The notes under the pieces: model-generated
What the model saw: only the letters and a program-made list of their open reading frames with translations
Told to the model about the DNA's origin: nothing
The model's database searches: none
In this document: piece by piece, positions 9,043 to 18,512 of the stretch
Layout: each line of letters starts with the position of its first letter
Numbering within the stretch: the stretch's first letter is position 1
Program-made: the position numbers and the translations under genes
Assembly: GCA_029547805.1 (NCBI GenBank)
Contig: JAKPOP010000010.1
Span: forward strand, 124,001-188,000
Origin: Deltaproteobacteria bacterium
GTDB taxonomy: Bacteria > Myxococcota_A > UBA9042 > DTJE01
Direction: 5' to 3'
Length of the DNA: 64,000 nt

Positions 9043-11574
9043 ATGCGCCATCACCTTCCTGCGGCCGTCTTCCTGTTGACCCTGCCCCCCCTGCTGCTGC
9101 TCCCGGAGAGGGCCCTCCCGGAGGAGACCGAAGAGACGACGGATCTGGTCAGTGAGGTCATCCGGGACTGCCCCAGGAACCGGGACCCCGGGGGCTACCA
9201 GGAACTGGAGGCCAGGACGCTGGATCGCGTGCGCCTGGCGATCTCGACGGGCAGAATCCGAGAGGCTCATGCGGCCACGGAGGCGCTGATCGCATGCCAT
9301 GCCCGGCAGCAGCAATCCAGGAGGGGCCAGGAGTTCTCGGAACGGCTGCGGAGGACCTTCTGCCGGGTCACCCTGCGCCTCGTCGAACAGGAACGCAACG
9401 CGAGCCCGGAACAGGTCCGGCGGGCGCGGGAACTCTGTCCTGTTCCATCGGAATCGCCGCCAGACGGCGAGAACGCCATCCGGCGCTGGGGAGAGGATGC
9501 GAGACGTCATCTCCTGTTCCTCTCGCTGGTCGAGGACTCCTCCCGGACCTTCCGGGAGGCCAGGGACAGTGCCCGTGCCTTGCGGAAGACCGGGTTGTGG
9601 ACCGGACTGCTGGACGAACAGGGACCGCCAACGTCGGAACGAAGCGGTGTGGTGCTCACCGACACCCTTTCTCTGGAAGGCGATGACTCCGAGGACTTCT
9701 CCTGGGATCGGGCCCCCGGGACGACCCCGAACCCGCTGGTCACTGCAGAGACCCTTCTGCTTGCCTCGGGAATGGCGACGAACCGCCTGGAGGAGGTCTT
9801 CTCCCTGATGGGGGGGCAGGAGGCCCTCTGTCGCTCCACCCTGCTTCAAGACGAACACTTCCTGTCCAGGTTCCCCATCGAGGATCGCTCCGCGCTGCGC
9901 CTGGCCGTGAATCACGTCCTGGCCTCCGGCATCCCGGATCCCCTGGCGGCCTTGCTGGACCAGGCGCAGCAGCGGCTCCCCGAGGAGGAGTGCCCGTTCA
10001 ACCGGTTCGTTGCATGGCTCGTTGCGAGTTCCCTGAAAGGACCGGACGTGGACCTGCTCGTGTCCCACCAGCAGGCGCACGTGGTGGCTCGATTCTTCCG
10101 AGAGATTCCTGCCTTGGTGAAGGTCCCCGGAAGCGAGGCCTCCCGACAGGCGATCCTGGGATACCTGCTGGAACCCCCTCCCTTCGAAGGCCAGGAGGAT
10201 CGTCGCTGCGAACTGGCTCGAAGCCTCCTGAAGACGGGATCCTATCAGGCGGCTCTGAACCTGTGGGCTGCCCGTTCCTCGGAGCAGGCCCCTTGTTCCC
10301 TCGGCCTGAGGATCGAGGCAGGGCTGTTGCTGGAGATGGAGCGCGGTGTGGAACAGGAAGGGCTGACCTCGGCCCTGACGGACCTCCTCTCGGGGTCCCC
10401 GGCTTCCGAGGACATCCAGGAGGTCCTCTCGCAGCCAAGACCCGTGGAGGCACAGGTTCTGCTGGTGAGAAGGCTCGGAGACCTGGCGGTTCGGAAGGAA
10501 CGGGATGCCCCGGCACGCCATGCGGTCCTCCGGTCCCTCGCGCTCCTCGCCCAGGCCCAGGTGGGAACGCCGGTTGCGGGAAAGGCCATCGAGTTCGCAA
10601 TGCTGGGGGGATGGGAAGAAGACCCCGAGGAGATGCCGCTGTTGCTCCAGGTCGCATGCCGTCACCATCTGCTGGTCCATCAACCGGAGCAATCCCGGGA
10701 GGCCTGGCGTGGCAGTCTCGCCGCCCTGCAACCCGGCATGGAGAAGGCCCGAGACGCCTTCTGGATGCTGACGGTCTGGCTGGTCGAGCAAGGGTACGAG
10801 TCCTGGATCCGCCGGGATCGCTCCGAGTGGTCCCGGGTGCTCCCGTCCAGCCCCCCAATCGCGAGCCAGGTCGCCCTGGCCATGGCCAGGAGAGGACTCG
10901 GGGACCTGGCAGTCCAGGTCCTGCGGCACGCGACGATGGAGATGCGGACGAAGCGCCCCCTCGATGCATCATCCCGGATGGTTCTCGCCGACGCGTGGAT
11001 CACCCTGGGAAGACCTGACATCGCCGGGACCCTCCTCTCCTCCCGTGGGGGGCCCGTGGGCGTCGAGGTCATCTCCCCCACGCTGCTGGCCCGAAAGGCC
11101 CTGGCCGAACATCGGTATGACGCGGCCATCGACTTGTTGACCGACCTCCTCTCCCGACAGCCCAAGGACCCGGATGGCCTGTATCTGCGGGCGATGGTGT
11201 GGCTGGTCTCCGGACGCCCGGAGCAAGCCGAGAAGGACCTGTTGGTCTGCCTGGAATCGGGCCAGCCCTCCGCGGCACTGCTGGGAGGCATCGGGTTCGC
11301 CCGTTTCGACCAGGGACGTCCCGCGGAGGCCGAAGAATCCTTTCGGCGGGCCCTCGAATTGAAGGCGGACTCCCCCGACAACCAGGTGGGACTGGTCCTG
11401 AGCGTGTTCCGCCAGGGTCGCCTGGAGGAGGCCCGTGGTATCTGGGAGCAGACCCTGCGAACGCACCCCCTCTTCCGGAAGGGACTCGACGATGCCGAGC
11501 GGGCCGGGTATCTCTATTCCCCCGTGGAGAAGAAGGCCTGGAGGGACTTCCACAAGGCCCTCCGGAGCCGGTAG
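9043..11574 (+). CDS. TPR-repeat protein, exported
   Basis: Signal peptide AAVFLLTLPPLLLLPERALP; C-terminal TPR-like helices (ALAEHRYDAAIDLLTDLLSRQPKDPDGLYLRAMVWLVSGRPEQAEKDLLVCLESG). Confidence 0.75.
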   Translation: MRHHLPAAVFLLTLPPLLLLPERALPEETEETTDLVSEVIRDCPRNRDPGGYQELEARTLDRVRLAISTGRIREAHAATEALIACHARQQQSRRGQEFSERLRRTFCRVTLRLVEQERNASPEQVRRARELCPVPSESPPDGENAIRRWGEDARRHLLFLSLVEDSSRTFREARDSARALRKTGLWTGLLDEQGPPTSERSGVVLTDTLSLEGDDSEDFSWDRAPGTTPNPLVTAETLLLASGMATNRLEEVFSLMGGQEALCRSTLLQDEHFLSRFPIEDRSALRLAVNHVLASGIPDPLAALLDQAQQRLPEEECPFNRFVAWLVASSLKGPDVDLLVSHQQAHVVARFFREIPALVKVPGSEASRQAILGYLLEPPPFEGQEDRRCELARSLLKTGSYQAALNLWAARSSEQAPCSLGLRIEAGLLLEMERGVEQEGLTSALTDLLSGSPASEDIQEVLSQPRPVEAQVLLVRRLGDLAVRKERDAPARHAVLRSLALLAQAQVGTPVAGKAIEFAMLGGWEEDPEEMPLLLQVACRHHLLVHQPEQSREAWRGSLAALQPGMEKARDAFWMLTVWLVEQGYESWIRRDRSEWSRVLPSSPPIASQVALAMARRGLGDLAVQVLRHATMEMRTKRPLDASSRMVLADAWITLGRPDIAGTLLSSRGGPVGVEVISPTLLARKALAEHRYDAAIDLLTDLLSRQPKDPDGLYLRAMVWLVSGRPEQAEKDLLVCLESGQPSAALLGGIGFARFDQGRPAEAEESFRRALELKADSPDNQVGLVLSVFRQGRLEEARGIWEQTLRTHPLFRKGLDDAERAGYLYSPVEKKAWRDFHKALRSR

Positions 11575-11611
11575 GGCCCCGTCGTCCCAGGGCCTTGCGA
11601 CCATTTGACCC

Positions 11612-13381
11612 CTATCGCAATCGATCGGTCTGCACTTCCCTGTTCCTCATCTTCCGCGGCAACTGCGCGCGCACCATCACCCCGGCCTCTGGTCGCCTGG
11701 ACACCTTCCTGGAGACATACCCCGCCTTGCGAAACTCGAAGGTCCGCTCGGCGGAGCCAGGCCGGAACCTCGCCACGAAGGGGGTCTTTCCCAGGAACTC
11801 CCCCTCGGAGAAGACCTCGCATTCGGGAGGGTCGGACTCGAAGGTGACCTCGATCCATGCCGGAGCCGGCGGGGGGATCCTGGCAGGGGGCGGCACCATG
11901 ACCTCGTGCTCCGCCTTGGCCTCCTGGGTGCCCCCGACCGCGCTCTCCTCGGTCTTCGGGGTCGTGGCCTCCTGGGAGCCGCTGGCTCGTTGCCGCGATG
12001 CCTCCGAGGTCGGCCGGCTCTCCGTGACCGCCGGTACGTCCGATGTCCCCGTCTCCCTGGGTCCGTCCCGGGTCGGAAGGAGGCGTGCCAGGGCGAGGCC
12101 CAGGACGACCCCGCCGAGGATCACGACGGCGCCCTTCATCCAGCCAAGATACCTCTGCTGCCGCTGGCGCTTCAGGATCCGGCTGTCGCCCCCCGACCGG
12201 TCTCCCGCCTCCGACGGAGAGACCTTCGATGACGTCGCTGGGGGCTGTCTGGAATCGATCGGCTGGTAATCCACTCTCTCGGTAGGCAACAGTTCCTGGT
12301 GGGACGCACGACCCAGCGCTTCCTCGATCTCGTCCATCGCCTGCTCCAGGCTGTCCAACATCTCGGAGGCATCGCTGAATCGCTGATCCGGGTCTTGAGC
12401 CAGTCCCCGGGCCAGGAACGCCTGGATCGAAGGATGAAGCCTGGCAAAATCCGGAAGGGATTCAGGTCGATGGTCATTCGCCTTCTTCGTCGTCAACACG
12501 GCCATGTCCGACAGACCGTCGTAGGGCCTTCTCCGGGTGAAGGCCTCGTAGATCATCAGCGCGACCGCGTACAGGTCCGCCCGATGGTCCACCGGCACCG
12601 CCTTCCCGCCGGGAATCTGCTCCGGCGCGACGTACTGCGGCGTCCCCAGGAACTGCCCGGCGATCGACAGGTCCTTCTCGAATCCTGTCAACTCCCCCGA
12701 GACGGCCTTGGCCAGGCCGAAATCCAGGACCTTCACGAAGTGGCGATTCCCGGCCACCTCCCTCAGCATCACGTTTTCCGGCTTCATGTCCCGATGGATG
12801 ATTCCCAGATGATGCGCCTCCTGCATCGCGTGCATCACCTGGCGGAAGATGATCCGAATCTCCGGAAAGGAAAGAGAACTCTCGGGAGAGTTCTGGGGAA
12901 CGCCGGACAATCGGGCGCGCAAGGTGCAGCCGCCTTTCACGTACTCCAGGGCCATGTAGGGCACCGGGAAGGGCAGTTCAGCGACGCCAAAATCGTAGAG
13001 TTTCACGATGTTCGGATGGTCCAGCATCGCGATGGACCGGGCCTCGCGCTTGAATCGCTCAAAGGCCTCCTGGGAATGCTGCAACCCTGAAATGAGCTTC
13101 AGAGCCACCTCCCGGTTCAGGGCCGATTGCAGCGCGAGATACACCGCCCCCATGCCTCCCACGCCCAGTTTCCCGATCAGCAGGAACTTGTCGATGGTCA
13201 GGCCCAACATCTGGTCGGGCTTGACTCCACGCCGCTGGTCGTATTCCAGCGCCTTCTTCCAGGAGGTCTCCGGGATGAAGGAGTATCCCTTCGAGTTGCA
13301 TTCTTCCGACGGACAGCGACTCCCGATCGGGCCCCGGGCCTTCCCGCAGTGGGGACAGATACCGGCAATTCCACTCTTCAT
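11612..13381 (-). CDS. Serine/threonine protein kinase with N-terminal Zn-ribbon, single TM segment and C-terminal PEGA domain
   Basis: CPHCGKARGPIGSRCPSEEC; GKLGVGGMGAVYLA, HRDMKPENVM, VLDFGLAKA, APEQ; TM AVVILGGVVLGLALARLL; PEGA-like WIEVTFESDPPECEVFSEGEFLGKTPF. Confidence 0.92.
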   Translation of the reverse strand: MKSGIAGICPHCGKARGPIGSRCPSEECNSKGYSFIPETSWKKALEYDQRRGVKPDQMLGLTIDKFLLIGKLGVGGMGAVYLALQSALNREVALKLISGLQHSQEAFERFKREARSIAMLDHPNIVKLYDFGVAELPFPVPYMALEYVKGGCTLRARLSGVPQNSPESSLSFPEIRIIFRQVMHAMQEAHHLGIIHRDMKPENVMLREVAGNRHFVKVLDFGLAKAVSGELTGFEKDLSIAGQFLGTPQYVAPEQIPGGKAVPVDHRADLYAVALMIYEAFTRRRPYDGLSDMAVLTTKKANDHRPESLPDFARLHPSIQAFLARGLAQDPDQRFSDASEMLDSLEQAMDEIEEALGRASHQELLPTERVDYQPIDSRQPPATSSKVSPSEAGDRSGGDSRILKRQRQQRYLGWMKGAVVILGGVVLGLALARLLPTRDGPRETGTSDVPAVTESRPTSEASRQRASGSQEATTPKTEESAVGGTQEAKAEHEVMVPPPARIPPPAPAWIEVTFESDPPECEVFSEGEFLGKTPFVARFRPGSAERTFEFRKAGYVSRKVSRRPEAGVMVRAQLPRKMRNREVQTDRLR

Positions 13382-13407
13382 CGCCCCTCCCTTCCCCTCC
13401 TGGCGCG

Positions 13408-13436
13408 ATGATACCCGGCCAGTCCGGGGGGAGCAA
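13408..13436 (-). promoter_or_regulatory. Candidate sigma70 promoter of the STPK (TTGCTC-N17-TATCAT)
   Basis: Minus-strand hexamers with 17-nt spacing, 27 nt upstream of the ATG at 13381. Confidence 0.5.
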
Positions 13437-13514
13437 GAAGGACCTGACCCTTTCGCAGGGAACGGTCGACCGTAGTGTGCTATTCTCCGCCCCGACTCAG
13501 GCGGCAGGGATTCG

Positions 13515-14027
13515 ATGTTTCGGGCCGCGACGGGGGCGGGCTCGCCGGGGGACGTGAGGCGATGGCATGCCGGGATCATCCTGGCCATCGGCATCCTGTG
13601 TCTGGCGGGGTCCTTGTGGGTGCGGGTCCGGCTCCAGGCATTCCGGGTGGACTCCGTCCAGGTCGCCCTCGGCCTCTCCATGGATGGGCCCGCCCTGGAC
13701 CTCGTCGTGGACGGGCACAACCCGATGCCGGTCTCCGTTCACCCCAGAAGGCTGCAACTGCGACTGTTGGTTCCCGGTCAATCGGCCATCGCCACGAGCC
13801 TCCTCCTGGAGGAGGAGACCCGATTCCCCCCGGGGGACTTCGAGGTTTCGTCGCGAGCCCTGATCGCCATGACCGGCCAGGAGATGTTCGAGGTTGGCGT
13901 CTCTCTCCTGGGAATCTCCCGGCTGCCGCCCCAGGAGATCCCTTTCGAGGGTGTCGTCGTGGTCGACGTCGGGGGCATTGAACGAGAGGCCTCCTTCGAA
14001 GGCCGATTCCGCTGGAGGGGCCTCTGA
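13515..14027 (+). CDS. Membrane-anchored LEA14/WHy-like protein
   Basis: One N-terminal TM segment then FRVDSVQVALGLSMDGPALDLVVDGHNPMPVSVHPRRLQLRL, a WHy-like beta pattern. Confidence 0.55.
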   Translation: MFRAATGAGSPGDVRRWHAGIILAIGILCLAGSLWVRVRLQAFRVDSVQVALGLSMDGPALDLVVDGHNPMPVSVHPRRLQLRLLVPGQSAIATSLLLEEETRFPPGDFEVSSRALIAMTGQEMFEVGVSLLGISRLPPQEIPFEGVVVVDVGGIEREASFEGRFRWRGL

Positions 14028-14040
14028 GGAAGGAGGAGAG

Positions 14041-15150
14041 ATGAGGCTGTACTTCGCCAATGCGGCCGATGTGGCTGGAAACGGAACCCCCGATCCAGGG
14101 CACCGCCAGTCCGTCGATTCCGGGTTCGAAAGACGGCAGCGCGGCCGATTGTTCGGGCGCTCCACGGCCCTGATGATTGTCGGGCTGGGACTCTTCCTGG
14201 CGGGGATCGGCAACCTGTGGTTCTTCCCTCCAACGGTGGACGTGGGAACCGTCGAGATCGCCAGGAAGGGGGCCTCGACCGGACCAGGGGTCGGTCACCC
14301 GGCAGGATCAGCAGGGGCCGAGACCCTCGACGACCTGCTGACCCGGTGCTACGGCAGCCCTCCACCGGCCACTCCCAGGCGAGAAGCCGGTCGGCAGACC
14401 TCCGCCTTCGAGCAAGGGAAACAGGCGGTCCGTGCCGGCATGGAGCGGGCCGTGGATCTCACGACACGTCCCCTCTCCCCGGAGGAAGAACAGGTGTTCG
14501 GTCGCCGCCTGGCCACGGAGATGCATCGAAACCACCCCGCGTCCGATGACCGGGCCCTGCAGGACCGGGTCTCCCGCATCGTCCAGCGTCTGCGCAAGAT
14601 CCTGCCGGGCCAGGGGCGATGGGACTACCACTTCGAGGTCCTGGAGTCTCGCAGAGGGAATGCCTTCATGGGTCCTGGTGGAACCGGGTTCTTCTTCCGC
14701 CCCCTCGGAAGCCTGATGGGTTCGGACGATGCACTGGCACTCGTACTGGCCCATGAGATCGCCCATTCCGAGCTTCGCCATCTGGACCCCCTGCTCCGGA
14801 CGGCGAAGGCCGGAAGGGAAATCGGCCGCCGGATCCTGGGGAGCGACGAGGGGGGAGACCTCGGGGAGACGGCCGCGACCATTTCGACCTCCCTGATGCG
14901 CCTCACGTACGATCAGGACCAGGAATACGAAGCAGATCGCCTGGGCCTGTGCCTCGCCGTCCTGGCGGGATTTTCCTCCGGGGCCGGGATCGAGGCGATG
15001 GATGGTCTGGCTGGACGGGACCGGGACCGGCCCCCGCAGGACGAGACCGGACGCATCCTGTACGACGTGGTGTCCTCCCATCCACCCCTGTCGGAGCGGG
15101 TTGCGTATTTCCGGACGCTGGAACGGGTACTCCGGGGAACGAAACGATGA
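14041..15150 (+). CDS. Membrane-anchored M48 family metallopeptidase
   Basis: N-terminal TM; LAHEIAHSELRHLDP (HExxH); QDQEYEADRLGL (downstream zinc ligand motif). Confidence 0.88.
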   Translation: MRLYFANAADVAGNGTPDPGHRQSVDSGFERRQRGRLFGRSTALMIVGLGLFLAGIGNLWFFPPTVDVGTVEIARKGASTGPGVGHPAGSAGAETLDDLLTRCYGSPPPATPRREAGRQTSAFEQGKQAVRAGMERAVDLTTRPLSPEEEQVFGRRLATEMHRNHPASDDRALQDRVSRIVQRLRKILPGQGRWDYHFEVLESRRGNAFMGPGGTGFFFRPLGSLMGSDDALALVLAHEIAHSELRHLDPLLRTAKAGREIGRRILGSDEGGDLGETAATISTSLMRLTYDQDQEYEADRLGLCLAVLAGFSSGAGIEAMDGLAGRDRDRPPQDETGRILYDVVSSHPPLSERVAYFRTLERVLRGTKR

Positions 15151-17555
15151 GCCGCGGTCCCGACAGGGTTCCGGACGATCCTCTGCCGACGGCCCGGCTG
15201 TGGGATCTGCCGGACATCCCCCTGGGCCGCGCATTCCTGGTAGGACGCCACCCGTCCGCGGACCTGGTACTGGATGTGCCGACGGTCTCCGTTCGGCATC
15301 TCTCGGTCCGCCGAACCCCGGCTGGATGGGAGGTCACGGACCTCGGGAGCACCAATGGGACCTTCCTGAATCGCGGCGACAGGCCGGTCGTCGAGCCGAC
15401 CCTGGTGGACCCGAAAGACGTACTGTTGCTGGGCAGTTTCCGGCTGCCCGTCTCCCTGATGTTGCGGAAACTGGGGGTCTCGGACACGGAAATCCCTGAC
15501 GACTTCCGGGTTTCGGTCGGACGGGAGCCGCTCGTGCTGGGACGCGCCACCGACTGCGATCTGGTGATCCCGTTTCCCCAGGTCAGCGCGCGCCATGCCC
15601 GGGTCACCCTTCTTCCAACAGGGCAGTTGCTGGTCGAAGACCTGGGCAGCACGAACGGAACGTTCGTGGACGGTCGTCGGATCCGTCGCGCGGTGGTGCA
15701 GCCGGGATCCCACCTGAGCCTGGCCTCGGTTCCCGTGGTGCTGGAAGCGGATCACTGCCTGAGAGCCTCCATGCGTCGAGGCACCGTGCGCCTGGACGCG
15801 GTGGGAGTCACCCGGGTCGTCCGCCATCGGGTCTCGGGCCGGCCCGTGAGACTGCTGGACGACGTGCACGTCTCGATCTACCCGTCGGAACTCGTGGGAA
15901 TCATGGGCCCCTCGGGGGCCGGCAAGACGACGCTTCTGCTGGCCCTGAATGGCTACGAGCCTCCGGACGAGGGTCGGGTCCTGATCACGGGCGAGGACCT
16001 CTATGACCATTTCGACCGCTTTCGGGGCCTCATCGGATACGTACCCCAGGACGACATCATTCACCGGGCCCTCACGGTCCGAGAGTCCCTCCAATTCACC
16101 GCCCGGTTGCGTCTTCCCGCCGATACCACCCGCCAGGAGATCGATCGGCGCATCTCCCAGGTACTGGCGGACCTCAGGCTCGTCGATCAGGCGGATGAGA
16201 TCATCGGGTCCATCGAGGAGAAGGTGCTGTCTGGAGGTCAACGCAAGCGGGTCAATCTGGCCCAGGAACTGATCACGGACCCCGACCTGCTGCTGCTGGA
16301 CGAACCGACCTCGGGCCTGTCGGCCAGGGATACCGCCGACGTGATGGACCTCCTGAGGGCCATGGCAGACCGGGGGCGTACCGTGGTCCTGACGATCCAT
16401 CAGCCCTCGGCGGAGGTCTATCGCAAGATGGACCAGGTGCTCTTGATGGCCCAGGGAGGCAAGGTCGCCTTCTTCGGGCCCACAGAGCCGGATTCCTACG
16501 ACTTCATGGGCGTACGCTCCCCGAGCCCCGACCAGATTCTGGACCGGCTCGAAGACGCTCGTCCCGAAGAGTGGACAAGGCGATACCGGGGTTCTCCCCA
16601 GTACCGGACCTACGTCCTCGAGAGACAGGGGAGCATCGGGGATCCCGAGGCCCGGTCTCGGCCCGTCCGGCGCCGCCATGCCTCGCCCTTCCGGCAGCTG
16701 GGGGTCCTGCTGCACCGCTACGGTCTGGTCAAGGCACGGGACCGGGGAAACGCCTGGATGATGCTGTTCCAGGCCCCCATCGTCGGGAGCCTCATCGGCT
16801 GGCTCTTCCGCGACGCGCGGGAGGACCCCTTGAAACGAGGCGCCCCGCTGTTCGTGATGGTGATCGCGACCATCTTCTTCGCCTGCTTCAACGCATGCCG
16901 CGAGATCGTCGCGGAACGGGCCATCTTCCGGCGGGAACGAATGGTCAATCTCGGCATTGGTCCCTACCTGCTTTCCAAGTTCCTCGTCCTCGGAGCGGTG
17001 GATGGCCTCCAGGTGCTCCTGTTGCTGGCACTGGTCGGGTGGTCCACCGGACTCGAGGGCTCCTGGAGCGGCTTCCTGCTCGTGCTGTGGTTCGCCGCCC
17101 TGGCTTCCACCGCGATGGGCCTGCTCATCTCCACCGTGGTGAGATCCTCAGAGGCAGCCATGGCCATGGTTCCGATCGTCCTGATTCCCCAGATCGTCCT
17201 GGCTGGATTCATCGTCCCCCTGGACCGCGCCGACGTCGAGACGCCGGCCTCCCTGGTGGTCTCCAGGTGGGCCAACGAGGCCATGATGCACCTCGAGGCC
17301 GAGGGAATCGAGCAGGGACGAGGATCGTCCCCGAGGACGCCTCCCTCGTCATCCCGGGAGGATCGCCCCCGGAGCCTCTCGGAACACCCATCCTTCCTTC
17401 CCGCCGCTCCGGAGCCCACCTTCCGACGATGCTTCCTCGAGAGCAAGAAACTGCAGGGAGGCCGGCCGGGGACGGACCTGTCGGTGATCCTGGGATTCCT
17501 GGCACTGTTTCTAGGCACTGCATCGTATCTCCTCGCGAGAAGGGATCGGCGCTGA
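15147..17555 (+). CDS. FHA-FHA-ABC ATPase-TMD fused ABCG-type transporter (Rv1747-like architecture)
   Basis: Two FHA motifs (FLVGRHPSADLVLDVPTVSVRHLSV...DLGSTNGTFL; LVLGRATDCDLVIPFPQVSARHARV...DLGSTNGTFV), Walker A GPSGAGKTTLL, signature LSGGQRKRVNLAQEL, TM segments; ATGA overlap with the M48 gene. Confidence 0.92.
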   Translation: MSRGPDRVPDDPLPTARLWDLPDIPLGRAFLVGRHPSADLVLDVPTVSVRHLSVRRTPAGWEVTDLGSTNGTFLNRGDRPVVEPTLVDPKDVLLLGSFRLPVSLMLRKLGVSDTEIPDDFRVSVGREPLVLGRATDCDLVIPFPQVSARHARVTLLPTGQLLVEDLGSTNGTFVDGRRIRRAVVQPGSHLSLASVPVVLEADHCLRASMRRGTVRLDAVGVTRVVRHRVSGRPVRLLDDVHVSIYPSELVGIMGPSGAGKTTLLLALNGYEPPDEGRVLITGEDLYDHFDRFRGLIGYVPQDDIIHRALTVRESLQFTARLRLPADTTRQEIDRRISQVLADLRLVDQADEIIGSIEEKVLSGGQRKRVNLAQELITDPDLLLLDEPTSGLSARDTADVMDLLRAMADRGRTVVLTIHQPSAEVYRKMDQVLLMAQGGKVAFFGPTEPDSYDFMGVRSPSPDQILDRLEDARPEEWTRRYRGSPQYRTYVLERQGSIGDPEARSRPVRRRHASPFRQLGVLLHRYGLVKARDRGNAWMMLFQAPIVGSLIGWLFRDAREDPLKRGAPLFVMVIATIFFACFNACREIVAERAIFRRERMVNLGIGPYLLSKFLVLGAVDGLQVLLLLALVGWSTGLEGSWSGFLLVLWFAALASTAMGLLISTVVRSSEAAMAMVPIVLIPQIVLAGFIVPLDRADVETPASLVVSRWANEAMMHLEAEGIEQGRGSSPRTPPSSSREDRPRSLSEHPSFLPAAPEPTFRRCFLESKKLQGGRPGTDLSVILGFLALFLGTASYLLARRDRR

Positions 17556-17600
17556 TCCGGAGGCAAGAGGTCCATGCATCCCCTCATCACAGGAACCTCC

Positions 17601-18512
17601 ATGACGACACGACCACTGCCCGTGACCTGGGAGGACCACCCGGACAACCCGCTGATCCGGCCTCCGTTTCCGGAATTCCTGATCGCCGACCCCACCTTCC
17701 TGCCGCCGGACCAGGCGCCCGACGGGCAATGGCACCTCTTTGCCCACGGCATCCTGCTGGGCATCCATCACTTCACCAGCGAGGACGGGATCGCCTGGAG
17801 ACGCCAGGGCCGGGTCTGCTGGGGCATGAGACCGCATGTGGTCCGCTTCGGGGACGAGTACCTGCTCTGGATGGAACGGGCCCTGGGACCCAGGTCCACG
17901 GGCATCGCGTGCTGCCGGTCCCGGGACCTGCGCACCTTCTCGAGGCCCCGGGTGGTGCTGCGCCCGTCCCTGCCCTGGGAGGGGCGACGGGTTCGGACCG
18001 TCGGCAATCCCTGCGGCGTGGTGCGCCCCGACGGGTTCTGGATCTACTACAGCGCCGGTCTCTCCTGGCTCCGGGACTGCGGGTTCCCGGAGCCCCGGCA
18101 CATCGGCGTGGCCTTCGGCCCGGGACCCGAGGGCCCCTTCGAGAAGCACCCGGAACCGCTCTGGTCCCCGGACCCGTCGGTGCCCTGGCGGAACCTCGGG
18201 GCCGGCGCCGTCAAGGTGATGCCCTGGGGCGACGGCTGGATCGGCTTTGAGAACGGCATCTACACGGACCCGAAGGGGCATTCCCGGTCGGACATCCGGC
18301 TCCACTGGAGCCCCGACGGCCTGCACTGGCAGTTGGCCCACGACGCCCCGCTGGTCCGCCCCGAACCGGGATGGAAGCAGGCCCTGGTCTATGCCCTGGA
18401 CGTGCGCCCGGTGGGGGACCGGCTCGTGATGTTCTACAACGCGCGGTCCGGCTGGCGCTTCGGGGTCGAGCGGATCGGGAGGGCCGACTGCCTATTGCAG
18501 GTGCCCCGATAG
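17601..18512 (+). CDS. GH43/GH130-like five-bladed propeller glycosidase-type protein
   Basis: HPDNPLIRPPF...DPTFLPPDQAPDGQWHLFAHGILLGIHHFTSEDGIAWRRQG; SRDLRTFSRP; LHWSPDGLHWQLAHDAPLVRP: repeated propeller-blade motifs. Confidence 0.65.
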   Translation: MTTRPLPVTWEDHPDNPLIRPPFPEFLIADPTFLPPDQAPDGQWHLFAHGILLGIHHFTSEDGIAWRRQGRVCWGMRPHVVRFGDEYLLWMERALGPRSTGIACCRSRDLRTFSRPRVVLRPSLPWEGRRVRTVGNPCGVVRPDGFWIYYSAGLSWLRDCGFPEPRHIGVAFGPGPEGPFEKHPEPLWSPDPSVPWRNLGAGAVKVMPWGDGWIGFENGIYTDPKGHSRSDIRLHWSPDGLHWQLAHDAPLVRPEPGWKQALVYALDVRPVGDRLVMFYNARSGWRFGVERIGRADCLLQVPR

